Below are positions 53,074-62,347 of a DNA stretch of 64,000 nucleotides, piece after piece (within the stretch, counting starts at the first letter, position 1; every line of letters begins with the position of its first letter). The stretch is from assembly GCF_037893185.1 (NCBI RefSeq), contig NZ_CP140772.1:5084001-5148000 (forward strand). The letters run 5' to 3'. The notes under the pieces are model-generated. The model saw only the letters and a program-made list of their open reading frames with translations. It was not told the DNA's origin and ran no database searches. The position numbers were made by a program, and so were the translations under genes. The DNA comes from Chitinophaga sp. 180180018-3 (GTDB lineage Bacteria; Bacteroidota; Bacteroidia; Chitinophagales; Chitinophagaceae).

Positions 53074-54063
53074 GGGCTCCCAATAAGTACCTGCCAGGTG
53101 TTTTAATAATCCTGTAATGCCTTTTAAATGAGCAGGCTGAATAAAGGCATAAAACTGATCGTGGGTGGTATGAAAGCCCATGTAAAATAACCAGAACCCC
53201 AGGATCAGGTAAGGTACTGCAGCTAATTCTTCCTCGCTTACCGGCCGGCACTGGCGATATGCATCCAGGAAAATCGCATAGTCGTTGTCGGCAGTCTGTT
53301 GCGTCATCCGTCCGTTAAATACATCCAATGTAAGATGCAGGTAAAAGGTCATGATGTCATTCACGAGCCAGCCGTAGCCCATAAAGTCAAAGTCGAAAAA
53401 TGTGACGGAGTCGTCTTCAAAGTGAAAGTTCTTGGGTAGGAAGTCGAAATGACAATATCCTTTGGAGAATTCCGCCGTATTTAGTTGTGAGAGCTTTTCT
53501 GCGGCCTGTTTTGCGGCCTGCTGCAGCCAGTTGTACCCTTCGGGATCCTCTGCGAAGGCGGGCTTCAGCATTTTCAAGGGTTCGAAAAGCGTGGTTTCGA
53601 GGTCAAAATCCCAGCGGGTTTCGTTTAGTTGAACAGATGATGACACATTGTGAAAACGTGCCATTTCCTGGCCCAATGCGCGAAGCTGGTTTTCACTGAG
53701 CGCTCTTACGACCTTACCGGGGGCGTAGCTGAATAAAACGGCATGTCGTGTTCCTTCTATGGCTTCCAGTTGCTGAACAGGATCTCCGGAGATATCAGGA
53801 ATGGGATAAGATACTGATACACCGGCTTTCTTCAGCGCCTGTAGCAATGCTACTTCTGCACTTATATGCGGTAAGCTCCGGTGGGTAGAACGATAGACCC
53901 GAAGAATAAAACGGCCTTTGGAGGAAGTTATCAGGTAAGTATCTCCTACTCCCCTGACCAGGAGTTTGCCATTTACATTTTCCAGGCTATATTTTTTAGC
54001 GATCAATGAGGAGAGGGCTACAGGGCAAAGCGTGGAATAGCTTGCAGGGAAAACAGTTTTCAT
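53062..54063 (-). CDS. APH-like small-molecule kinase
   Basis: 333 residues of the aminoglycoside phosphotransferase/choline kinase fold. N-lobe: GVGDTYLITSSKGRFILRVY (ATP-binding strands and Lys). C-lobe: HGD-like loop YCHFDFLPKNFHFE (Asp and Asn of the catalytic loop), then FFDFDFMGYG (metal Asp). The HFDFLPKN form is closest to homoserine-kinase-like/APH members that phosphorylate small molecules; substrate unknown. ATG 54063 fits the domain start; ATG 54093 would add ten residues. Confidence 0.88.
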   Translation of the reverse strand: MKTVFPASYSTLCPVALSSLIAKKYSLENVNGKLLVRGVGDTYLITSSKGRFILRVYRSTHRSLPHISAEVALLQALKKAGVSVSYPIPDISGDPVQQLEAIEGTRHAVLFSYAPGKVVRALSENQLRALGQEMARFHNVSSSVQLNETRWDFDLETTLFEPLKMLKPAFAEDPEGYNWLQQAAKQAAEKLSQLNTAEFSKGYCHFDFLPKNFHFEDDSVTFFDFDFMGYGWLVNDIMTFYLHLTLDVFNGRMTQQTADNDYAIFLDAYRQCRPVSEEELAAVPYLILGFWLFYMGFHTTHDQFYAFIQPAHLKGITGLLKHLAGTYWEPSAL

Positions 54064-54154
54064 GTGATGAAGATACGATAATAATCTACGCATTATGCTT
54101 ACGCTTTCTGCCAGATCTGCGTTGGAACGCTAAAACGGCTTCGTTGAAAATAAA

Positions 54155-54180
54155 AAGAGCCGCCTCGAAAAGCAGCTCTT
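54155..54180 (-). terminator. Terminator of the chimeric gene
   Basis: Minus strand AAGAGC...GCTCTT stem followed by TTTTTATTTT, 90 bp downstream of the stop of the gene at 54271. Confidence 0.75.
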
Positions 54181-54270
54181 ATTGCTCAATTCATGAAAAC
54201 AAAATCTAGTGTACCATCTTTATATTGCGGTTCAAAGTGAACCACTGTGACAGTGGCCTATTGAATCATA

Positions 54271-56061
54271 CTATCGGTCTCTATACGCCATACTCACCAC
54301 TTTCCCGATACCGCCTGAAAAAGACTGGTATAACTGCAATGGCGCATTAATATCGGGCACATCATAAATATCCATCATGCCCGAGGTGGCGGGAGCCCCC
54401 TTCATATAGGTGCATACCACCAGTTTCCGGGAAAGAGCGATATATCTTACAGCATTGAGATTGAAATCACTAATAGAATTAAAACGCTGGAACTTCATAA
54501 GGGAAATCGACCTGTTGCCGTAATCTTTCATGAGTATACTACGATTGGCAACGGCGTCATATTCATAGACTTTTCCTCCAACACAATAAAAAAGATAACC
54601 CTTATCCGGACTTGCGGCAAATTGCGTAGCACCGGCGATTCCCTCCCCTACGATTTCTCCATAATAATTTTGCTGGCCTTTAAAGGTAAAACGTGCGAGA
54701 AATTTTTTACCATTGGTATGGTCCTGCAATACGGCGAACACTTCCCCACTATTGAACGGTACATACTCCATATACAGCAGATCCTTGCCTGTATTAAAAT
54801 CGAAAAGGGTTCCATTATTAAAAGGAACACAGCTGGTTCCGGAGCCGGGATAACGGTAAAAGGCGCCTTTATCTGTGTCGTATAATACGCCCGTGGGCAC
54901 CCAACTGGATTTGTTGATCGCCGCCCAGCGGGATGGCGTAAATGGCGTACCATCTGTTTTGTTGTTAACAGGACCTTCAATGTACCCCTGGTCGAAATGA
55001 TATACATTCTTATCCGCATACAGCAATCCACCGTACACACCCAGATAGAACTGCGAGCCAGCCCAGTTTGTGACCGGTGGCGCCGGGTTCATAGCCATTC
55101 CCAGATCATAGCTGGGATTATATTCCAGCGTATCCGGCCCAAGTGCTACTGCATTCTTACTGGTGCCAACGTAAATAGCCACTGTACCATTGGCTGGTGG
55201 GCTGGGGTACATTGAATACCCCGTTTCTACAAATGCGGGTATCCCTGTAGCGATATAAGCTGATGACATTATTTTAAGAATATCGGTATAAACCGTATCG
55301 GCATTGCCACGATGAGATATTATATCCAACCGGCTATTTCCATTTTCCATATCACACAACAATAGCCACCCCTCATAGCTGGGTGCACTTACAGTAAGAT
55401 TGAAATAGAAATCCTTGCCCGTGAAGGAAGATACCGCCCCCGAGAAAGTAGTTCTGTTTCCGTTAAACATACCTGTGGTAATGGTAACTTCCTTCACAGC
55501 TGTAGGCAATGTCTGCAACTGTATGGTCTTACTACCAGTCCAGGGCGCCAATTCCTGCGGTCTGTAACCAACGAATGAAACAATTACCGCGTCCTTTGTG
55601 TCTGGCAGCTGCAGGTTGAAATTTCCTGAAGCACCGGACAATACGCCTATATGAGTACCTTTTACAGCAATAGTGGCGCCCGGGAGCGGGCGCCCATTGT
55701 CATCAACCACTTGACCCTCTATTTGGTTGTGTTGGGCCGGTGCCTGAACAGGCGCCGGCATTTCCTTCTTTAGCTGTTGGATCACGATTTCGTTATTCGG
55801 CCGGATCTCATAAGTCAGCTGAGCCGGCCTCAAATAGGTATCCAGTACAAGCGGCACGGGAGTATTTTTTACATTAACATCAAAGCGCCAGTCACGTGGC
55901 AACATGTTGTTATTGTAAATGAACTTGTAAGTCGTTTGTTTCATGATCTCTTTAAAGAATTGAGGAAACGTAACTCCCTTTTCCGACATAGTCATCTGCG
56001 CATAGCAGGCCGATCCCAGCATACAAAATGCCAATAACAAAGCAATACGGAACCGCATCAT
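54271..56061 (-). CDS. Chimeric protein: SusC-type N-terminus joined to PKD-like lipoprotein C-terminus
   Basis: 596 residues. Signal peptide (1-21); an STN domain (about 22-95: FPQFFKEIMKQTTYKFIYNN); a carboxypeptidase-like regulatory domain (about 114-183: IEGQVVDDNGRPLPGATIAV); and the start of a SusC plug (VTITTGMFNGNRTTFSGAVS, then FTGKDF, to residue 218). Instead of plug and barrel, the text switches to YFNLTVSAPSYEGWLLLCDM, the characteristic C-terminal region of Bacteroidota PKD-like family lipoproteins, and runs on as that protein to the stop. In intact loci a SusC gene is followed by SusD, other lipoproteins and a PKD-like gene. An in-frame deletion from SusC into the PKD-like gene explains this. 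It follows FecR and an ECF sigma factor, which usually control SusC. Confidence 0.85.
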   Translation of the reverse strand: MMRFRIALLLAFCMLGSACYAQMTMSEKGVTFPQFFKEIMKQTTYKFIYNNNMLPRDWRFDVNVKNTPVPLVLDTYLRPAQLTYEIRPNNEIVIQQLKKEMPAPVQAPAQHNQIEGQVVDDNGRPLPGATIAVKGTHIGVLSGASGNFNLQLPDTKDAVIVSFVGYRPQELAPWTGSKTIQLQTLPTAVKEVTITTGMFNGNRTTFSGAVSSFTGKDFYFNLTVSAPSYEGWLLLCDMENGNSRLDIISHRGNADTVYTDILKIMSSAYIATGIPAFVETGYSMYPSPPANGTVAIYVGTSKNAVALGPDTLEYNPSYDLGMAMNPAPPVTNWAGSQFYLGVYGGLLYADKNVYHFDQGYIEGPVNNKTDGTPFTPSRWAAINKSSWVPTGVLYDTDKGAFYRYPGSGTSCVPFNNGTLFDFNTGKDLLYMEYVPFNSGEVFAVLQDHTNGKKFLARFTFKGQQNYYGEIVGEGIAGATQFAASPDKGYLFYCVGGKVYEYDAVANRSILMKDYGNRSISLMKFQRFNSISDFNLNAVRYIALSRKLVVCTYMKGAPATSGMMDIYDVPDINAPLQLYQSFSGGIGKVVSMAYRDR

Positions 56062-56205
56062 ACAATAATGGTTGGTTGCTGACTTTTACCTGATTCACAC
56101 AAGCTGCGTCAATATTTAAACTATAGATTCTGGTGATTCAGGTACAGGCAAAGCAATTCCCTCCGCCGTAAGGGCAGTCTTTGTTCAGTATCTGCAACAA
56201 ATTTG

Positions 56206-57357
56206 TTATTTAGCTAACCGGGCTTTAATACGATTATTCTTTAGGGAAAATTCCACTGCTCCGGTTGCTGAAAGAGCAGACAACACGTTCTCCAATGATG
56301 ACGAGCGTTCCATGATTGCGCTGAATCGCAGCGCAGCTACTGCATCATCTGCTTCAAATTTCATATCATACCATCTCGACAATAAACGTAATATCACATC
56401 CAACCTTTCGTTATCGAAATTGAAATAACCATTCTTCCAGGCGATGGCCTGTTCTGTATCTGCGGCCCGCACAGGTATTACAGCTGAGGGCTTGTGCGCT
56501 ACTTCCGATTCCTGCCCCGGCTGCAGTATCACAGCCACTGCATTACGGTTCTCCACCTTCACCTTTCCGGAAAGCAGTGTAGTCAGGGTAGCTGCTTCAT
56601 CCTCATAAGCATTGATGTTGAATTTCGTTCCCAACACCTGCAACATCTCATATGGTGTAGATACAACAAATGGTCTTGCATCCTGCTTTACCTCCAGGTA
56701 TACTTCCCCGGTAACATCAATACGTCTTTCTTTATCCGGAAAAACAGTAGGATACCTTACCGATGAAGCAGCATTCACCCACACCTTCGTACCATCGGGC
56801 AGAACCAGACTGAATTGTCCGCCACGTCCGGTTTGCAGCGTATTATAGCTTACATCGGTCAACGGATCACCAGCGGTGTATACCAGCTGCCCTTCCTGTT
56901 GTGATACAACAGCTGCTCCCTGGTTGAGTACGCGATGCCCTCCGCTGTCCAGCGTTAGCTGCGAGTTATCCGCCAGTACCAGTACGGCCTTGCTGCTTCC
57001 GGGCTGAATGGCGGCCAGGCTTGCCGGGCCATGAACTGACTCTGTCCGGAATAAGAAAATATATCCCGCTGCTACCATCAACAGCAAAACAGCTGCTGCA
57101 GCCGCAGTGCGCCGCCATACCCTCCATCGCCGCACCTTTCCCTGATGTTCTTTTATCTGCTCAAATATCTGCTCCCGCAATGCCAGGTCTTCCCCATCCT
57201 CTGCCGGCTCCTCCCAGGCTTCTTCCATCATTTCCTCCAGCTGCGGCAAATAAATGCCTTCCCTGATCATACCAAACAACTGCCGTTTTTCATGGGTGGT
57301 GATGGTATTGGTCAGGTATTTGTCCATCAATTGCTGAAACTGTTCAGGTGCTGACAT
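56206..57357 (-). CDS. FecR-type anti-sigma factor
   Basis: 383 residues. N-terminal cytoplasmic sigma-binding helices (MSAPEQFQQLMDKYLTNTIT), a membrane helix (about 85-103, TAAAAAVLLLMVAAGYIFLF), a FecR domain (about 160-260, GGQFSLVLPDGTKVWVNAAS, RRIDVTGEVYLEVKQDARPF) and a C-terminal DUF4974 (about 310-380). It carries the signal from an STN-type receptor to the sigma factor. Upstream ECF sigma factor and downstream STN-containing gene complete the usual set. Confidence 0.94.
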   Translation of the reverse strand: MSAPEQFQQLMDKYLTNTITTHEKRQLFGMIREGIYLPQLEEMMEEAWEEPAEDGEDLALREQIFEQIKEHQGKVRRWRVWRRTAAAAAVLLLMVAAGYIFLFRTESVHGPASLAAIQPGSSKAVLVLADNSQLTLDSGGHRVLNQGAAVVSQQEGQLVYTAGDPLTDVSYNTLQTGRGGQFSLVLPDGTKVWVNAASSVRYPTVFPDKERRIDVTGEVYLEVKQDARPFVVSTPYEMLQVLGTKFNINAYEDEAATLTTLLSGKVKVENRNAVAVILQPGQESEVAHKPSAVIPVRAADTEQAIAWKNGYFNFDNERLDVILRLLSRWYDMKFEADDAVAALRFSAIMERSSSLENVLSALSATGAVEFSLKNNRIKARLAK

Positions 57358-57428
57358 AACAAATAGTATAGCTTATACTATAAAGACACTAAAAAAAAGA
57401 AACAGGTGCAGTGCTCTGAAAATTCTTT

Positions 57429-58031
57429 TCACCTTTTTATTTCCGTCAGCAGCCAGATGACCAGCAAAGCGTGGCCACCCCGCTCACGAACGTACGTCCT
57501 TACTGTTTGAAGCGCTCTGATAATATGGCTCTTTACAGTAGCCGGCGCAATATTCAGCTGGTGGGCTATCTGGGCATGGGTAAGGCCTTGTTCCCGGCTG
57601 AGTTTAAATATTAATGATTGCTGGGGCGATAATCGGGTTATTGCTTCCTGAATCATCATGACAGTTTGCTTGTATTCCATCAACGCTTCCGGAGTCAGTT
57701 CATCTTCCAATGACAACTCATCAGCCGGAATAATTACTTCGGCTGCTTTTCGGCTGAGTTGGTTCATAATCGTATTCCGCGCCATGATGAACAGCCATGC
57801 ATCAAAATCTTCCACCTCCCTCAGATACCGCCTCTTTTCCCACAACCTGATAAACACAAGTTGTACTGCATCCCGCGCTTCTTCAGGATGTTTAAGGAAT
57901 GACAAGGCTAATTGATGGATACGGTTCCAGTGAAGGTCGAAAAGATGCCTGTAGGCTTGTTCATCATCCGCAGCAACCCTCTGTAGCAGGGATGCTTCGT
58001 TATATTCCTGGTTGACTGACAATATTAACAA
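57429..58031 (-). CDS. ECF sigma factor (FecI-like)
   Basis: 200 residues. Region 2 (ASLLQRVAADDEQAYRHLFD, SFLKHPEEARDAVQLVFIRL, LWEKRRYLREVEDFDAWLF) and region 4 (LSPQQSLIFKLSREQGLTHA, QIAHQLNIAPATVKSHIIRA). A short hydrophobic tail follows (HALLVIWLLTEIKR). TTG at 58031 is the only plausible start; no ATG is in frame. It lies 71 bp upstream of fecR. Their only obvious local target is the chimeric gene. Confidence 0.92.
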   Translation of the reverse strand: MLILSVNQEYNEASLLQRVAADDEQAYRHLFDLHWNRIHQLALSFLKHPEEARDAVQLVFIRLWEKRRYLREVEDFDAWLFIMARNTIMNQLSRKAAEVIIPADELSLEDELTPEALMEYKQTVMMIQEAITRLSPQQSLIFKLSREQGLTHAQIAHQLNIAPATVKSHIIRALQTVRTYVRERGGHALLVIWLLTEIKR

Positions 58032-58171
58032 AAATTATGCGCACCTCGATATTACGAAGATAAATTTAAAAAACACGTTTCTCCAATACTTTCTTCGTAT
58101 TGTTAGTTGGCAAATTATCATACATTTAGTTTTATTTTTATCTATAGCAGTTATAATAGTACCTTAAACAG

Positions 58172-58969
58172 ATGTTTAATTCAGAGGGGATTGAAAAAAC
58201 AACGGGCTTCATCAACGTCGATGACCAGCTGCTGTACACAGTATCCTATCATCATTATAAAGACCGTCCAACAATCATTCTGCTGCACGATAGTTTGGGC
58301 TGCATACAACTTTGGCGGGATTTCCCTTTGCAGTTATCTGAGGCAGTGCAATGTAATGTGTTGGTGTACGACAGACTGGGATATGGTGAATCGGTTCCAA
58401 TGCCTGGTTATGAGCGAACCAACAATTATATGGAACAGGAAGCAGCTGTGTTGAACAGCTTACTGACGTTGCTTGAAATAGACAACGCCCTGCTGTTCGG
58501 ACACAGCGATGGCGGATCTATTGCTTTGATAGCAGCTTCCAGGTATCCGGACAGGATCAGGGCCGTTATGGCAGAGGCAGCGCATATTTTTGTGGAAGAT
58601 ATAACGCTGAAGGGTATACGCGAGGCCATGGAAGCCTATGGAACTACAGATCTGCAGCAGCGGCTGGCCAGATATCATGGTAATAAAACAGACACCCTTT
58701 TTAAAGCCTGGACGCTTACCTGGACCCGGGACGACTTCAGGAACTGGAACATCGAACATCTGCTACCGGGTATCACCTGCCCGCTTTTGTTTATCCAGGG
58801 CGAAGCCGACGAATATGGAACACTGGCGCAGGTAACGCAAACCATTAGCCAGGTGAGCGGAAGTGCTACCAGTTATATTATTCCCGGAGTTGGACATACA
58901 CCGCATAAGGAAGCTCCCGAACTTGTTTTGATGGCAGTAGCGCATTTCCTGGCCGGGCAGTCATTTTAA
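58172..58969 (+). CDS. Alpha/beta hydrolase
   Basis: 265 residues, cytoplasmic. Oxyanion strand PTIILLHDSLGCIQLW (HDSLG), nucleophile Ser112 in FGHSDGGSIAL, Asp213 in QGEADEYG and His242 in GVGHTPH complete the triad. Size and motifs fit the epoxide hydrolase/haloperoxidase-like group. Substrate unknown. Isolated; followed after 12 bp by a good promoter for the next gene. Confidence 0.93.
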   Translation: MFNSEGIEKTTGFINVDDQLLYTVSYHHYKDRPTIILLHDSLGCIQLWRDFPLQLSEAVQCNVLVYDRLGYGESVPMPGYERTNNYMEQEAAVLNSLLTLLEIDNALLFGHSDGGSIALIAASRYPDRIRAVMAEAAHIFVEDITLKGIREAMEAYGTTDLQQRLARYHGNKTDTLFKAWTLTWTRDDFRNWNIEHLLPGITCPLLFIQGEADEYGTLAQVTQTISQVSGSATSYIIPGVGHTPHKEAPELVLMAVAHFLAGQSF

Positions 58970-58980
58970 GTGCTATAGCT

Positions 58981-59011
58981 TTTGTACAATCCTTTAACTG
59001 GTTTACATTTG
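58981..59011 (+). promoter_or_regulatory. Full Bacteroidota promoter of DUF4256 gene
   Basis: TTTG (58981-58984), 19-bp spacer, TACATTTG (59004-59011): both boxes and the spacing match consensus. ATG 59058 is 46 bp further. Confidence 0.8.
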
Positions 59012-59057
59012 TAAGGACTTCCAGAATGATAAACCTACACTTCCTCAACCGAGATAT

Positions 59058-59621
59058 ATGACCACTAAAAAAAAGCTGTCATCAGCGCAACAAACCGAAT
59101 TGCTTAAAGTATTGCAGGTCCGTTTTGAAAAAAACGTGAGCCGTCATAAAGGTATTGAATGGGCGAAAGTGCAGACCAGGCTAACGGCGAGCCCCGAAAA
59201 GCTCTCATCGCTCCACGAAATGGAGACTACCGGTGGCGAGCCGGACGTTGTTGGATACGACAGCAAAGCCGGCGAGTATATCTTCTACGATTGCTCACCT
59301 GAAACACCTGCAGGCCGGAGAAATGCCTGTTACGACCGGGAAGCACTGGATGCCAGGAAAACAGCGAAACCCGCCAATAATGCCATCGATATGGCCGCTG
59401 CCATGGGCATTGAGCTTTTAACCGAAGAACAATACCGGGAGTTGCAACAACTGGGAAAATTCGATACTAAAACATCCAGCTGGGTACAAACACCTGCGGC
59501 TATCAGAAAACTTGGCGGCGCGTTGTTTGGCGATCGCCGTTACGACCACGTCTTCTTTTATCATAATGGCGCTTCTTCTTATTATGCCGTCAGAGGCTTT
59601 CGCGGTTCTTTAAAGGTATAG
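59058..59621 (+). CDS. DUF4256 family protein
   Basis: 187 residues. Family signatures: KVLQVRFEKNVSRHKGIEWA, METTGGEPDVVGYDSKAGEY, FYDCSPETPAGRRNACYDR and YDHVFFYHNGASSYYAVRGF. Cytoplasmic; function unknown, members are often next to stress or regulatory genes. Own promoter. Confidence 0.9.
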   Translation: MTTKKKLSSAQQTELLKVLQVRFEKNVSRHKGIEWAKVQTRLTASPEKLSSLHEMETTGGEPDVVGYDSKAGEYIFYDCSPETPAGRRNACYDREALDARKTAKPANNAIDMAAAMGIELLTEEQYRELQQLGKFDTKTSSWVQTPAAIRKLGGALFGDRRYDHVFFYHNGASSYYAVRGFRGSLKV

Positions 59622-59632
59622 TATAAGACCTG

Positions 59633-59681
59633 ATAGCTACCGGGAAGTATTTTTAACTACGAAATACTTCCCGGTAGCTAT
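59633..59681. repeat. 19-bp perfect hairpin without T tract
   Basis: ATAGCTACCGGGAAGTATT (59633-59651) and its reverse complement (59663-59681) around an 11-base loop. It follows the DUF4256 stop by 12 bp. There is no T-run after it on either strand, so it is not a standard terminator; mRNA 3' stabiliser is possible. Confidence 0.7.
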
Positions 59682-59741
59682 AAAGGATAATGAACCCTCC
59701 ATGTTATACACTGATAGCACCCTCGTAATTCCCCACCCACT

Positions 59742-59873
59742 ATGATACCGGTAAAGGCTGCCTATAGCTTTCCTTTTATAGTGGCCCTCAAAAAAAGTTT
59801 TATGGAGAAACACCTAAAAAAGCATCCTGCTGTTAAACGACCTCGTGTGAATCCAAAACATTATCATAAATGA
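59742..59873 (+). CDS. Possible 43-residue protein coupled to the DKNYY gene
   Basis: MIPVKAAYSFPFIVALKKSF then a very basic tail ending HPAVKRPRVNPKHYHK. The stop TGA overlaps the ATG of the next gene (ATGA), typical of translational coupling. No family is recognised, and chance is not excluded at this size. It would be a leader or small basic protein. Confidence 0.3.
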   Translation: MIPVKAAYSFPFIVALKKSFMEKHLKKHPAVKRPRVNPKHYHK

Positions 59874-61543
59874 CTATACGAATAATCACAAAACTTTGTT
59901 ACCTGCTAATGTCACTTCCACTTGCTTCCAGCGCCCAGCACCGCCCTTTATTGCCTACTGTTCATGTAAAAGATGCAGCGGTAGATACCAGTCTTCAGGT
60001 AGTATCCGGCAACTGCCCTTATTTCGACCGGGACATTTATCTCTTCAACAAAAACTACGTTATCTATGAAAACTGCCATACCCGGAAATATCTCTACCCG
60101 GATATGAACAGCTTTCACCTGCCTGCTTATAACGAAGGCGGTTTCTTTGCATTAGACAAAAACGGGGTATACTTCAGGGGTACCTTCATTGCTGCAGATA
60201 CTACCGGCTTTATGATCGTAGGCAGGAACAATGACTATAAAAACATACAGATACTATGGAAAACCAGGGATGCTGTGTATAAGAATCTGGAAAAGATCCC
60301 TGTTGGGGATGTGGCCAGTTTCCAGGCAGTCAGATGCCTGAATGGCGATTATTTCAAGGACAAAAATTATCTGTATTACTTCGACAAAAAAATTGATGGC
60401 TCCGATGCAGCCAGTGCATCTGTATCCTGCGATAATTTCATTTACGATAAACATCACAGTTATATGGATGGTAAAGTAACTACTTACCAGGGCGAAGCCA
60501 TTATACCTGTCAACGACCGGCTTTTTAAAACCACAACAACCGTACTAACGAGAGATTTTAAACCATTGCCCGGTATAGATGCCGCTACCCTGAGGCGGCT
60601 GTCAGCCAGTTATGCTGCGGATCAGCACCATGCTTACTACTATGATAAAGTTTTGCCTGTAAAAAAGCAGCATTTAAAAAATGTGAAAGTATGGGAACAG
60701 GTTAACCGGGCCTACATTTCGGATGGCTTTACTATATGGAGCAGAGACGGCGACCCCGAACCTGACTTCGACGCAGCTACCTTTGGAATGCTTCCTCATT
60801 CGGACTTCTGCTATGATAAACGTGGTGTTTATGAAAGAGAATACATAGAAAGAAAGCAACAGGTAATCAATAAAAAATTCCCCTTCCGATATCAAAAAGA
60901 TGTATCAGATAAAAACACCTTTATCACAAACGATTCCAGGTACATTATATACGAAAATCAGGCTTATGATCCCTGGGATAAAGTACTATACAGTAACTTA
61001 TCTCAACAACAAATAACACTTGCCCGTGAAAATAAACTCTCTCTTAACAAAACAGGCGACAAAATAACCGAAAAGCAGCAGCAGTATGAGTACCTGTTAT
61101 ATAAAGCCGCGGATAAAATTATGTGGAATAATAAAGAAACCGGTGCAGATGCAACCTCCTTTGTTCACGTAGTAAATAGTTATTATAAAGACACTCATCA
61201 TGTTTACCAGTACAGCCAGGCAGTTGGGCTAACGATCCTAAATGGTATCGATGCGGCTACTGCAAAAGATGTTAATGGATTCCTGACAGACAAAAACTAT
61301 ATCTATTACGGCACCACAAGAATGATAAAGAGCGATGGACTGGAGTTCCTGGGTATTTTTGCCGGCTACCGGAAGGGCTGCGGCCTTGATCGTTCACCGG
61401 TTTCTAACTACCTGCTTTTCCTCAACGCGGAAGGCTACTGGCTGGCCATCCTATCCAACGGTGTATCTATCCGGCATCTGGGGCGTACGCTACCCGACAA
61501 CTGGAAGACAGCTGATACCAAAATCGAATTTGAGATGAAATAA
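59870..61543 (+). CDS. DKNYY repeat protein
   Basis: 557 residues, exported (signal peptide to about residue 22, LPLASSAQ). The body is built of DKNYY-type units: RDIYLFNKNYVIYENCHTRK, DYFKDKNYLYYFDKKIDGSD, FLTDKNYIYYGTTRMIKSDG, and several diverged copies with HHAYYYDK and VYERE. DKNYY proteins are predicted surface or periplasmic repeats of unknown function. The final part (about 500-557) lacks repeats. ATGA overlap with the small frame before it. Confidence 0.88.
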   Translation: MTIRIITKLCYLLMSLPLASSAQHRPLLPTVHVKDAAVDTSLQVVSGNCPYFDRDIYLFNKNYVIYENCHTRKYLYPDMNSFHLPAYNEGGFFALDKNGVYFRGTFIAADTTGFMIVGRNNDYKNIQILWKTRDAVYKNLEKIPVGDVASFQAVRCLNGDYFKDKNYLYYFDKKIDGSDAASASVSCDNFIYDKHHSYMDGKVTTYQGEAIIPVNDRLFKTTTTVLTRDFKPLPGIDAATLRRLSASYAADQHHAYYYDKVLPVKKQHLKNVKVWEQVNRAYISDGFTIWSRDGDPEPDFDAATFGMLPHSDFCYDKRGVYEREYIERKQQVINKKFPFRYQKDVSDKNTFITNDSRYIIYENQAYDPWDKVLYSNLSQQQITLARENKLSLNKTGDKITEKQQQYEYLLYKAADKIMWNNKETGADATSFVHVVNSYYKDTHHVYQYSQAVGLTILNGIDAATAKDVNGFLTDKNYIYYGTTRMIKSDGLEFLGIFAGYRKGCGLDRSPVSNYLLFLNAEGYWLAILSNGVSIRHLGRTLPDNWKTADTKIEFEMK

Positions 61544-61980
61544 AAAGCGAGAAAATACTTTGAATTATTGTCGATATATCTTGTAATTGTCGATTACGGT
61601 CATGTCCTCCGTGTATACCTAATGTTAAAATACTATCGAAATTACATTTCTCATCAATGTCGCATACATTTCCAAATGTGTACAACTCACTATTTCCCAA
61701 TCAATTGAGCATCCATCCTATACCCCTCATATACTCATCCTCAGATTATCCTCATATCATCCTCTAAGGATCCTATACCTTATCCAGTTTCAGCGAGCGC
61801 CAAAACCGATACTATTTTGCTTCTAAAAACACTACCCATACGATCTCCTGAAACATCTACATATTCACCCCAATCTTCTGCGTTGGATCTGGAAGTGGTG
61901 ATAACCGCGGGTTATTATAACGATGAAAATGACATCGCTAATAAAGTGTTGGCCAGTGAGGTACTGAGTGCGGTTAGTCT
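61544..61980. other. 437-bp intergenic region without a clear gene
   Basis: Low-complexity, AT-rich. ATTGTCGAT occurs twice (61567 and 61586, period 19) and CCTCATAT twice (61725 and 61750, period 25). A + strand frame open from 61709 to the stop at 61982-61984 lacks any start; its end (LDLEVVITAGYYNDENDIAN, then KVLASEVLSAVSL) reads like a protein C-terminus and may be a gene remnant. Confidence 0.4.
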
Positions 61981-62316
61981 TTAAGGTAATGACGGCACTA
62001 CCTCATCGTCGGGGTTAGCGGGGTTATAATATACCGTAACAGTATCCCCGGGATTCATATTGGCTCCCAGTTCTATATTGGTTGCAGTATGTTCCTGTCC
62101 GTCTTTAGTTTTGAATGTAATATGATAGCGGGTTGGCTTCGCGCCATACCTGCTTATTCTTCCCGCCATTTTATCTGTTATAGTAGCGGTTACAGGTTGA
62201 TAGTTTTTGTATTTCTTTTTATCGGGTTGCTGGCTGATAAAATTCCAGGCGGTATAAGCCACTGAAATAATGACCACCACTACAATAAGATAGATAACAG
62301 TTTTAGATTTTTCCAT
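61981..62316 (-). CDS. DUF3592-like membrane protein
   Basis: 111 residues. One N-terminal membrane helix (about 8-27, VIYLIVVVVIISVAYTAWNF), then a beta domain with YQPVTATITDKMAG, YHITFKTKDGQEHTATN and GDTVTVYYNPANPDDEVV, the DUF3592 pattern. It faces the periplasm or the cytoplasm from the inner membrane. It lies 31 bp downstream of the TPR protein gene and is probably in its operon. Confidence 0.75.
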   Translation of the reverse strand: MEKSKTVIYLIVVVVIISVAYTAWNFISQQPDKKKYKNYQPVTATITDKMAGRISRYGAKPTRYHITFKTKDGQEHTATNIELGANMNPGDTVTVYYNPANPDDEVVPSLP

Positions 62317-62347
62317 GGTTATTATTCTTTTTTACATCCGTCTGCAG

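Noticed and set aside
59633..59681. Hairpin as intrinsic terminator
   Set aside because: No T tract after the stem on either strand.
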